The notes below the pieces were generated by a model. That model saw only the letters and a list, made by a program, of their open reading frames with translations. It was not told where the DNA came from and did not search any database. A DNA stretch of 64,000 bases from Zygnema cylindricum (Eukaryota > Streptophyta > Zygnematophyceae > Zygnematales > Zygnemataceae): NCBI GenBank assembly GCA_037447655.1, contig JBBHKE010001556.1, forward strand, positions 276,224-340,223. The letters run 5' to 3'. Of this stretch, positions 21,099-31,683 are shown one piece after another. Numbering within the stretch: position 1 is the stretch's first letter; each line of letters opens with the position of its first letter. The position numbers and the translations under genes are program-made.

Positions 21099-24000
21099 AT
21101 GATGGGAGAAGGATTGCGAGTCGAAATCTCACGAGATGGTATGGATGATGAGAGCTCAGAGGTGTCAGTCCCTCCTGCGAGAGAAGGTCCAAGTTTTGCC
21201 GAGCTTTCATCAATGCATCAGCGTTTTTCATCTTCGAAGTTGAAGGTCGACGAGCTTTTTATTCAATGGCTGTCGCTTCCGGACTCACAGAAGCTGGTAA
21301 GTGATGTGATTGGCCGTTTTCTTGAGAGCAGTCTCTTATCAGGAAAGCAATGGAGTGGAGCAGATGTAGAGATTAGGGTGCCCTCCATTTCATCAAAATC
21401 ATTAGGTAAGTATGATGCTTTGCTCTTATTTGGTGCGGAAGCAACACGTGGTCCAGTGAAATAACTTGGCAGGTCCAGCAGTTGAGTGCAGTAAAACAAT
21501 GTATAACTAGGGAAGATTGGCATAGTAAAATTTATCGCTCTTATACTCTACCTAAAACTTGGTGTCCAAGCTGTCCATTAAAGATGAAGCTGCTGGGAAA
21601 ATTAGAGAACTGTTAAATTTACGGCATGTTCGATATGCCTTTTGGAATACTCTATTAATCTGTTAGATTGACATCTACAAGTTTTTCAAAAACAGGAATA
21701 CTGTTGCAAATTATGCCCAGCCACCCAGCAAGACGAGCTGTTAGACCTTATGAACATGTTTTCTTAATTCGCACATAGGGTTTAAAATGCGCCAACCCGA
21801 ATTAAAATTGGTCAATTATTAGAACCAAATGCAGTTTTTCCTTTTGCTGCTGTGAGTAATTATACCTCAGAGGTAGAGCTTGTATATTGCTTCCTTTTGT
21901 TTTATGTCCACAGAAGGTGCTTGGTGAAAGGTTCAGAAATTATATACTTCCTCAGCATATGAGCACTCTTCTTTATGCCTTAAGCTTGGTTTAAGTGTTA
22001 GCTATCTTCCAGAATTTCAAAAGGCTTGGAAGACGCCCTTTTCTTGCCTGTTCACTCTTTTTCTGACTAAGCTTTCCCCTAGACTTGGTTCTGTTGCTCC
22101 ACTGTGTGAATTTTACCTTTTCTTTCTCATTGAATCGGATACAAACCGGTGTATGCCATTACACATTTAGCACTAAATTGATTCAGTACTAGTATATGAT
22201 ATACTATTTGAATTCAGAACAAAGCATTCTGGCTTTGCCACTTTCTATTTTTTTGCATCTGATCTCGATAACCTTTAGCGAAATGCAAGACACGGAGGAC
22301 ATGTTGTTGCACCATTAACAATACAATTTTCTGAAGGCAGTAAAATCTGTGATTGACAGGGATCAGTTCATAAACTCATGAAATAACTGCGCCATTGACA
22401 AACAGTTAGAAACTGGAAGCAACTGAATGAGAATTGCTATGGAAAGGACTTTTTAGTCGAGTATTTTTAAAGTAGTTTAAATTTTGCAAATCATCAAAGG
22501 AACTCAAGGCATTGTTTAGACTGGCATTATTAACCTTGCCATATGACAGATGTGATATGTAAGAGACTGCGATCATGTTTAGGGACATAACTATAGTATT
22601 ACTCGCGTGTTTTAATTTAAAATTAAATTATTTCTGTTGGTATTAGAGCTTTTTATTTACTGTTTAAGAGATACGAGAACAATAAAGGCATGCAAATATG
22701 GGCTTCAAAAAGTTAGGGCGCAAAATTTGTTAAGCTATAGCGATTTTGTTGCCAAAATTGTTTCTTTACCCTAGGAAGTGATCAGTCTCTATCTTATCTG
22801 AAGAGACACTAGTTATTTTACCGGTGAAGCAATGATACTAGGTGGACAAGGGGCAGTCTTGATATGCTTTCCTGCATGTGTTTCTCTCAGCGTTCTAGTG
22901 TTTTTTTTTCCTTTTTCTATCGACAACACACTTTCAGGGAAAGTGTAAGCAGTTTCTGTAAATGTGTTCAAAATATTTTTCATAGTATGAATACCTCTGT
23001 AAATGCCTTTCACATGTAGATTCTTATTTCCCGAGGAGATAAGGCGGGAGATAAGGATCTAGTTTGCTTTTTGCCCCCAAGCCATTTTTTTTTGTTTTTT
23101 GCTTTTTGCTTTTTCCCAGTTTAATGGTATGTTGTGGCTGTAATGGTTGCTTGTCTTTTCGAGATTGTATTCCGTTAATTTCTACCCTGTAGATGTTTTC
23201 ATCATATATTGACAAAGCTGTTTTACTTCCCTTTACAGGTGCTTTCACTGTTAGAGGATGCGAAGGCAGGCTTACCTCTCAGTGGTCCATCTGCTCTTGG
23301 GAGTCATAGCCCTGGCAGTCCTTCACCATTATCACCATCAAGTGCCCAGGCTCTATTTGGAGCATCAAGCACACCGCCTTTGTCTCCTCGAAGTAGTGGG
23401 AATTCCCCACTTTCACCCAAGTCTCCTGCTCGACGCTATGCATTTGGCTCTGGGTTGAGCAGTTCTCCTGTCAAATCGGAGCTGGAGAAAACTCAAGTTG
23501 TCATCCCTCCTGTAAGTGTCAAATCTCTCAAATCCAACTCTTGCCGACCAGTAAATGTATGCATTTGAGCCTGTTTTTATGAGATGCATATGCAATTTCT
23601 TGTATAAATTGGACAAAGTAGGGTAACCACACATGGCGTTCCTGGCCAGCAATCGCAGTAATTGTACTTGGAAGTGTATGTCTTTTTTGTTGATCTGTAC
23701 GATCACTGTAATTACTGGCCAGTAACGCTAATAATCGCGTATGTGTAATTACTCTATCAGGAAAGTCTGCCTTAGCTGCTGGCAGACCCAAGACACAAAA
23801 AACTGTCTCTGACTTGATTTAGCAAACTGTGAGTAAACAAGTAGTAAGCTGTAAACTGCTCACATTTTATGCCTTGGATTTGTTCGCATTTGTTCTGCAT
23901 CTCTTGCAGTTTTATTTTCCTTATGGACCCCCGGCCACGAAGGAAGTTGCAGACCAAAGCATTACGAAGATCGACGAAATATTTGGCAGACAACCAAACG

Positions 24001-27000
24001 GCATCCCCCAGCAAGGTTATTTGACTGTTTATTGTCATTTGGAGTGGTGCATATGTTAGGAAGAGTTTCTGTTCTTTTTTGTGGGCCAAAATAACAACAC
24101 ACGGTGGAAACCCTTTATTTGCACAATATGGGCTTGACTTGGTATTGTTTATTTTGTTTCTGTTTTGCAGCTTTCTTGGCAGTAACAAAGGAGGTTTGCA
24201 AACTGCCAGCATATTTCAATGGTTGTTTGTTCAGAAAGATAGATTCTGAGAATACCGGTTTAGTGTCAAGGTGGGTGTTGCTATTTGGAACGGAAAATTA
24301 TTGTGCTTGAGATGATTGTTGAACTGTGGAAGTATGAACACAAGAACTTGAGTTACATCTTGGAAATCGCGGTACACAAAACAGAAAAGCATGGTTTTCT
24401 TGAGAGGGTGTTAAAGAGGGAAGAGGGATACATACAACTTAAAGAGGTTAGGTTTAGTATTTCTTGAAAGTTGAGGCTAACATTTTTAATGTTGTTCGGA
24501 GCTGCAGGGATAGGTTCATGCAATTTTGGGTGGATGCAAATCTACTGACAGCAGATATGTCCACTCGAGTTTTTCATGTCTTGAAACAACCGGATAAACC
24601 TCACTTGACACAGGTGTGATTCCAAAACTTTTAGAGTCTGGTGCCTCAGTACACTGTCCATGAGCTATTATTGTTAAATATTTTTGGGCGCTAAAACGTC
24701 TTCAACTTTATTTTCAACTGGAGAAAACAGGAGGTTTGCTTTGTGTGAGGTTCATGCAGGTTGTCGAGTTTTCAGTGAGAATTCTGTATCTGCATTCTCA
24801 TTTATGGAGCTATGAGTTACCAGATACAAATGAGTGGAGTCAAGGGTGCTGATGTTGTAGTCCTTCAGTAGCCCATATCAGTCTTGTCATCACCTTTTTT
24901 TTTTTAACTTCATGTAAAGGGTTTAAGGTTTTGAGTTTTTGCAGGATGACTGGAAACCTATGATGCGGGAGCTTCTTGCCACACATCCAGGATTGGAATT
25001 TCTACATGACACGCCTGAATTCCAGGAACGCTATGGTGAGCCTCATAGGGTTAGTACATTATTGAAGTTTTGCCCTCGTTTTTGAGGGCAATTGTATAGT
25101 TCGTACAGTTTGTTCGCGTAATTGTACGAACGTGTTTTTCATATAGCTGTACGATTTACTCTCAAAACATGAGGGTAAATTTCTCTCGTAATGTCAAAAA
25201 GTGGTTTGGTGGCATGTCAGAGTCTTTGGTACCTGAATTGACCCAGTGTTTATTGAAAACATCATTACTGCAAAGTTGTAGAGTGTGATTCAATGCCCGT
25301 CATATATATTGGCAGACAGTACTCCTACTGAACCATTTGGGTGTTTAAGTAAAAGTGTCGTCGTGGAATCTCCGTGGTAAGCCAGAAAAATATGTTGTGG
25401 AAATTTAGGGCGGAAGAGAAAGAGCGGCTCTCTATTCTTGCATTGGTGCTTGTACTGATGCTTGCTTTCTTTTCTTTGTTGTATTCATGTCAAGAAATTT
25501 TGATGGAGTTTGGGATGAGCACATTCGGCAGACTGGAGTAGCCTTCAGTTGCCTATTTGACTTAGAGTCATGGAGATTACCAGGCAGTTATGCACAGTGT
25601 TCCCAAATATGATTCCTTTTAGTGATAATATGCTTTCTTTGGCTGTGGTCAAACAGCGGAAACTGTCATCTACAGGATCTTCTATCATGTGAACCGTTCT
25701 GGTAATGGGCAAATGTTATTGCGGGAGTTGAAGCGCAGTAATTTAATGCAGGCCCTCCAACAGGTAGAGGAGGAGGAGGATATCAACAAGATTCTCAAGT
25801 AAGACCAGATGCTGTTTTTTATGACTTTGCTGTCAGTTTTTCTGTCTTATCCACATCATTGCTGGTTCAAGGGTTGTCCATTAATGTGCCCTTTGCCTGT
25901 TTGGATGACCAGGTATTTTTCATATGAACACTTCTATGTTATCTACTGCAAGTTTTGGGAGCTCGATTCCGATCATGATTTTGTAATAGATAAGGATGAT
26001 CTTTTGCGGTATGGCAATCATGCACTTACATATCGAATTGTGGAGCGGATATTTTCACAGGTATGTATGTACCAGTTTTTCAAAGTAAATGACAATTTAA
26101 CAAATTCAATATTCACGGGGTATTTTTTACTAGTGACAAGCCACTGAAGCCTGTGGTATTCTGGTCACATGCAGGTACCGAGAAAGTTCACAAGTAAAGT
26201 CGAGGGCAAAATGGGATATGAAGATTTTGTGTGGTTTATTCTGTCTGAGGAGGATAAGTCATCCGAGCCCAGTCTTGAGTATTGGTAAGCACAAAACTGT
26301 ATCTGTTCATCCATTTTTTTTGTAAACGATAAGCGTTTTTTTGGAGCTTTTAGGAAATGTTGCTGAATTAGAGGTATGTATGTGTTTATGTTTGTGTTAG
26401 TCTGTTTATTTTCGGGCATTGAAGACTTCCTCGCCAAGGGGAAAGAGGTTATTTTATGTGAAGATTCAGCTTCTGAATGTGCTTTGCCCAACCCTCCAGT
26501 CAAGAGCACTTACTGTTACCTGTTTTTCTTCAAAATAAAAGTGATAAGCTTTTAAAAAACACGATGGTAAACATCTGAGACATGGAAATGAAAAAAGGAA
26601 AAAAAAGCAGAAAGAAGATGAAAGATATTACACAAGATTCAAACAAACAAACAAAAAGAAGCAATTGTTTTCTTTTGCAATGGCAGGTTCAAATGCGTCG
26701 ATATGGACTGTGACGGGCGTATCACCTCGCATGAAATGCAGTATTTCTATGAAGAGCAGCTCCATCGCATGGAATGCATGGCACAGGAGCCGGTGCTGTT
26801 TGAGGATATTTGCTGCCAAATGGCGGATATGATCAATCCTCAGGTACGGAAATACACTTTATATCGCTATTAGAGCTATAGGGTAATAACACGGGACACG
26901 ATACTGGCGTTCCTGTCAGTGATCGCAGTAATCGTACAGAAACCTGAACGAAACGTAGGTTTTCCTGTATCATTACTGCGGTTACTGGCCGGTAACGCCA

Positions 27001-28301
27001 GTAGTCGCTGATGTGTAATAAACTTAGAAGTGAATTATTACTGTTAAAGGAAATTTAGTATAACTATTCTTAATCATGTGTCATGCCTAATTAATGACGT
27101 GGCTCATTTTGGGCCACTTAACTGAGTACTGTTATTAACACTAATTCACGATGTTGGGTCAAAAAAGCAGGCGATATAGTTTCCGAAGAACTCTCAGTAC
27201 ACCCTGAATTGCTAGAGTAAATTAGTCATTTGTGTGAGGTTTCTATCAGTGTTGTCAATCGTTGTTTAATAATTCATTTTCAAATGATTTGGTTGTTTTC
27301 CAACCGTCTAAAGAAAGAAAAATTAGGAAAAAACAGTTAGTATTGTTAACGCTGTTTTGCGGTCAGAGGGCAAAAACAAACTGGCACCGAATTAGTGTCA
27401 TCAACGCTAATAAGGACCCGCGCTGTATGCTAAAGAGATTTTTGCTGTTTTCTTGCTTTTGAGGGTCAACAGAAACAAGGCGAATTAACTTTACGAGACC
27501 TGAAACGCTGCAAGCTGTCAGGCAACTTCTTCAACATTCTTTTCAATTTAAATAAGTTTGTCGCGTTTGAGACAAGGGACCCTTTCCTTATTCGCCAGGT
27601 GAGCAAGAAATGTGGCAATTTACTTCATCTATTATGTGCATTCAGACTGTTTCTCATCAGTATTCATTAAAATTAGTGTAGCTTTCGACTTTAGGAAAAT
27701 TACCCTAAAAATGCCTGTAAAAACTATCATTCATAGAATGTGTAAAACCTGTATTAAGACCTGTATTCATTTATTTTGCTTATGTGCATTCAGGCAGTAT
27801 CACCTCATGCACTCGAGGCAATGAAATTACGTAATTATCAACTTTTGCGTAAAATTTCTCTAAAACCTGTAAAAACGTTATTTTCCTTTGGTTGACTGCA
27901 TTTGCAGGAGTCTGACAACCCAACAGTCGTCTCATCTCATTCAACATTAAATGTTTCATATGTTAAGACTTCGGAAAATCATTCTAAAGCCCGTGAAACC
28001 TTTCCTTTCTGTTTGCTTCAACTTTTTTTGCAGGAGCTCGAAGATCCAACACTCATCCCAAGTGCATAAAACATTAAACGTTTCATATGTTTAGAGTTTG
28101 GAAAATCACTTTAAAGCTTGTATAACTTTTCCTTTCCATTTTGTTTGATTGTTACTGCAGGAGCGTGAAGATCCAACACTTACCGAGTGGGACCGCTTTG
28201 CTCGAGGAGAATACATTCGGTTATCGATGGAGGACGAGGGTGAGGATGCCTCCAATGGTAGTGCAGAAGTATGGGATGAGTCTTTGGAAGCGCCTTTCTA
28301 G
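21099..28301 (+). CDS. PP2A regulatory subunit B'' (EF-hand type), 12 exons
   Basis: B'' subunits bind the PP2A A/C core, choose substrates and respond to calcium. Exons: 21099-21296, 23239-23511, 23910-24015, 24171-24270, 24508-24613, 24945-25035, 25657-25798, 25913-26060, 26175-26284, 26687-26843, 27473-27598, 28161-28301. All have GT-AG borders and phases agree, giving 565 residues. Diagnostic blocks are [66 protein letters not shown] and [22 protein letters not shown]-hand loops are [12 protein letters not shown] (about residues 354-365) and [12 protein letters not shown] (about 429-440). Residues 80-150 are Ser/Pro-rich. I start at the first of two tandem ATGs; the frame upstream has no earlier ATG in view. 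Introns carry MITEs, and exon 12 is preceded by duplicated acceptors. Annotation as B'' (PR72/PR130-like) is firm. Confidence 0.93.
21297..21403 (+). other. Alternative 3' extension of PP2A B'' exon 1
   Basis: After the conserved donor gtaagt at 21297 the frame stays open for 56 more codons and meets a second good donor ('ttaggtaagtatg', 21404). Use of the second donor would leave phase 1 and put exon 2 out of frame, so the first donor is right for the conserved protein. Retention or the second donor would give a truncated product. Confidence 0.35.
23623..23752. mobile_element. Palindromic MITE, 130 bp, in PP2A B'' intron 2
   Basis: Left arm 'ggcgttcctggccagcaatc' and right arm 'attactggccagtaacgcta' are inverted copies, and the outer ends 'gtaaccacacat' and 'atgtgtaattac' also pair. 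Nearly the whole element can form one long hairpin. Confidence 0.65.
26550..26580 (-). repeat. Short match to the LINE 3' tail in PP2A B'' intron 9
   Basis: The words 'taaaaaacacgatggtaaac' and 'atctgag' match the terminal bases of the LINE copies (53383-53405). The match is only about 30 bases, so it may be a tiny 5'-truncated insertion or chance. Confidence 0.35.
26883..27021. mobile_element. Palindromic MITE in PP2A B'' intron 10
   Basis: Same family as 23623-23752. Left arm 'actggcgttcctgtcagtga' pairs with right arm 'ttactggccggtaacgccag'. The outer ends 'taataacac' and 'gtgtaata' also pair. Confidence 0.65.
27198..27427. mobile_element. Short TA-flanked MITE, about 230 bp, in PP2A B'' intron 10
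   Basis: It begins TACACCCTGAATTGCTAGAG and ends 'ctaataaggacccgcgctgta', a diverged pair of the shared terminal repeat. It lies just before exon 11. Confidence 0.5.
27840..28190 (+). repeat. 126-bp tandem repeat carrying decoy splice acceptors before exon 12
   Basis: Three units share a pyrimidine tract, 'tgcag', and then exon-12-like codons. Exon-like starts are at 27908, 28034 and the real one at 28161, spaced 126 and 127 bases. The unit at 28034 encodes [11 protein letters not shown] and then a stop; the real exon begins [10 protein letters not shown]. The unit at 27908 encodes ESDNPTVV and stays open into the next. Confidence 0.8.
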
Positions 28302-30168
28302 GGAGTTAATGAAACGAGACAAGAGAGTACAGACAGAGTGAGAGTGAGATCAATGCAGCAAAAGCCAGTTTAGAGTGCAGGATTGATAAATGTCCTGTCC
28401 TTCCTTGAGCCTTTTGTGGGCTCTTGCTTTCTGTCCTTTCCTTTTTATCACAGGCGGTGATTAGGCGCTTTTTTGTTCATATCCATTCTTTTTGCAATTT
28501 AACGCCCTTTAATGCACGTGGCGTTGAAACCATGCGATTTTTTTGTGTATAACTCTTGCAAGTAGTTCAATTTTCGTGGTTGAGGTTTGCTTGTGTGCGA
28601 AGGTTTTAGTTTAACAAACAGCGGTGGAGGTTGCGTGGAGTTTTAAATTTATTGTAGACACATTGATTAGCTTAAAGGTATTGTTGGCTCAGAAATTCGT
28701 TTCCTTTGTGGGAAGAAGGTCAAGTTTAGTTCAAATATATTATCTGCCCCTATGGCCAGATTGTCCTTCATTTGGAGAAAATATAAATAGAAAATGAGCA
28801 AAATACAAATGAGGAAAATTGTCAATTGTTGTGAGTCAGAAGCAGGACACAAGAGGTGCATTGTTAGATATACACGACAACAACTGCAGAAGGACATTTG
28901 GTCCGACAGTGTTCTCGTATTCATTGACCCTAAAAGCGCCCTCATCTCAAGTCCTAATATGTGAACCAGTCTCCTCAAATGTGAGTCACTCTTCAATTGT
29001 CATACGATCAACTTGTCCATCAATTCCTCTTATGTTGATTGTAACTAGGATCTTCAATGAAGATTTCATGTTTTTGGCCTTAAACGAACTACAAATGGAC
29101 AAAAAGTACTGAAATTCAGAGACAAATCACTCCTGTGAGTGCAGGACATATTTAGTTTCCAAGAGAAAACTAGTGGCACAAGATTAAGCGAGCTAAAGAT
29201 TGTCCAGACATGTTAGTTACTTGTGAGCAAAGGTGTACAATGCAGACTGGAAATATTTATGGTTCTCCACATCTACTTTGAAGGGAAAGGAGTGGTATAG
29301 ATTGTTCTATAGACCTTCCAAACAAGTTGACATACATTGCAAGCAAAGATGTTTAACTAAGCCTGAAAATTTTATGCTTTTCAACTTCTACTTGAAGTGA
29401 AAGCAAAAATTCCAGAAAAATCTAACAAACTGAACTCGTTTGAATATCACGTATTATCTACAAACTTTGTAAGACGAACCTTACAGAAACACATCATCCA
29501 TCATGACACCCTGAAGCTCTCAGCTACTTCCTAAATATACATACATACATAAGCAGAGAGATGCAACCAAAGCCTGTCTCTATCCAGCTCAAGTACAAAG
29601 TAGATATACAAGCAACAGGAAAACTGACGACTACTAAACAAAACTAACAACTATGACAAAAAATGCTAGTGGACAAACACGCTAGCAGACAAAAATTGTG
29701 TTTTGTCAACACATTGTTATCATCGCATGTCGGATGGTATATCCACCTCCATTTTCACATTGGAGCCAAGGACCTGCATGCGAAAAAAGATTGAGTTTCC
29801 CATCCGTCAAAACTTTCTCGATTGTTCTCGTGACGAGTCTATCGTGACAACTCCTTTTTCAAAAATTTTAAAACATAATCCACGACATTTAGGAAACAGA
29901 CAGCAAAATCAGAAAGTGGATTCTTAAGGTCTCTAGGGCTCCAGGACTCTTTAGGTTTCAGGTTTTTCATGGGTGCTCGTAGAGTTCGTTTTACGCTCTA
30001 TTCGAGTTCTCTCAGGGTTCTTTCATGGTTATTTTTCGGTTCTTTTTTAAGGTTCTTTTAGGGTTCGTTTTGGGTTATTTTAAGGTTATTTTAGGTTTTT
30101 TTTTGGGTTCTTTAAAGGTTCTTTTCAGGTTCTTTCAGAGTTTTTGAGGAAATTAGGGTTTCCTGGTT
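28302..30168. other. Convergent intergenic region between PP2A B'' and calcineurin-B-like gene
   Basis: No recognisable gene. It must contain both 3' UTRs and poly(A) sites. The open frames at 28.7-29.1 and 29.7 kb resemble nothing I know. Confidence 0.5.
29926..30165. repeat. Degenerate GGTTCTTTTAGGGTTC-like repeat
   Basis: About twenty imperfect 10-14-bp units of the form ggttctttta/gggttc run up to the stop codon of the minus-strand gene. It has a telomere-like flavour (TTTAGGG words) but no regular 7-bp period. Confidence 0.6.
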
Positions 30169-31580
30169 TTAGGGTTTGACCTGACAGAAGTCGGCGAAGG
30201 AGAGCGAGCAATCTTGAGCAAAACCTGCCTCCTCCAACGCTCTTGAAATGACACGCTGGGGCGGTAGAAAGAAAAAGATAAAAGGAAAGGAAAAGGAAAA
30301 GGAAAAGGAAAAAGGAAAAGGGAAAAGGAAAAAGGAAAAAGGAAAAGAAAAAGAAAAAAAGGAAAGGAAAGGAAAAGGAAAAGGAAAAAGGAAAAAGGAA
30401 AAGAAAAAAAAAAAGAAAAAAAAAAAGGAAAAAGAAAGAAGAACAAAGGAAAATGAAAAGAAAGAAGGAAAACGGAACTTCCTTCATTAAAAAAGTAAAA
30501 AAACCCTCCAAGAAAAGTAAACACTAGAGCTGTCTCTCTGGAAAACTCTTGCCGATAATCGACATAGGGGTCCGGTGTATCGGTAAGGCAAATTATCGCG
30601 ATAAATTACCTGTACATCGATAAATTATCGGGCTGATAATTATGGCAATAACTCCATTAAAATTTTCAAAAGGCCCCCCCTCCCCTCCCCTCCCTGGCGG
30701 GAACTCCCTACTCATTTCGTACTTTAGGACCACCCCCCAACCCCACAGAACCCCAGGAAATATCCCTAAAAAAAGCTAAAAGACTCGTACCTCGCTCTGC
30801 TCCTCCGACAAGAAAGTTCCGGATAGGTCGTGAAGGACGCCGCGGATGTCTTCCCGAGAAACTTGTCCATTTCCGTCCACGTCATAGATGCGGAAAATGA
30901 CTGCAGGGAGACAGAAGAGACAAAATTAGGATTGCATCGTCAGAACCGTGATCGAAATCGGTATCGGTCTCCGAATCAGAATCGGAAACAGGAACAGAAA
31001 CAGAATCGAGCCGTAGACGTGGAAGATGACTGCAGGAGAAATGAGAAGAATCAGTGTTAGGATCGTAAAAAGAATAGTGATCGAAATCGAAATCGGTATC
31101 GGTATTGGTCTCCAAATCAGAATTGGAAACAGGAACAGAAGAAGAATTAGAAACGTAAGCAGAAGTAGAAATAGAAAAAGAAGAAACAGAAACAGAAACA
31201 TGACTGCAGGAGAAATGAAAAGAATCAGTATCAGGATCTTCCTCAGGACCGTAATCAAAATTGGTTTCAAAGTAGGTATCAGAATCAGAATCGGAGTTGC
31301 GATCGGAAACAGAAGAATCGGAATCTGAAACGTAAATAGAAATTGAAATGGAAACAGAAACAGAAGCAACAGAAACAGGAACAGAAAAAGAAAATAGAAA
31401 CAGAAGAACCAAAAACCGGAACAGAAACCCCCTAAAAAACAGTTCAAAACGCTAAGAAAATTGTTAAGCTCACCGCGAGCTTTGTCTTCTAGTGTGGCTT
31501 TCCCGCTAAATGCCGAAAGGAAAGAGACAAAATCTTTGAAATTCATTCCCTCCAACATTCTCAGCATTCTCTGAAAAAAA

Positions 31581-31611
<31 letters not shown>

Positions 31612-31615
31612 AAAA

Positions 31616-31683
<68 letters not shown>

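Noticed and set aside
28667-29112. Open frames downstream of PP2A B'' on both strands
   Set aside because: They overlap each other and resemble nothing. Most likely 3' UTR or intergenic sequence.
29926-30165. Interstitial plant telomere repeat (TTTAGGG)n
   Set aside because: Words like ttttagggttc occur, but there is no regular 7-bp period.
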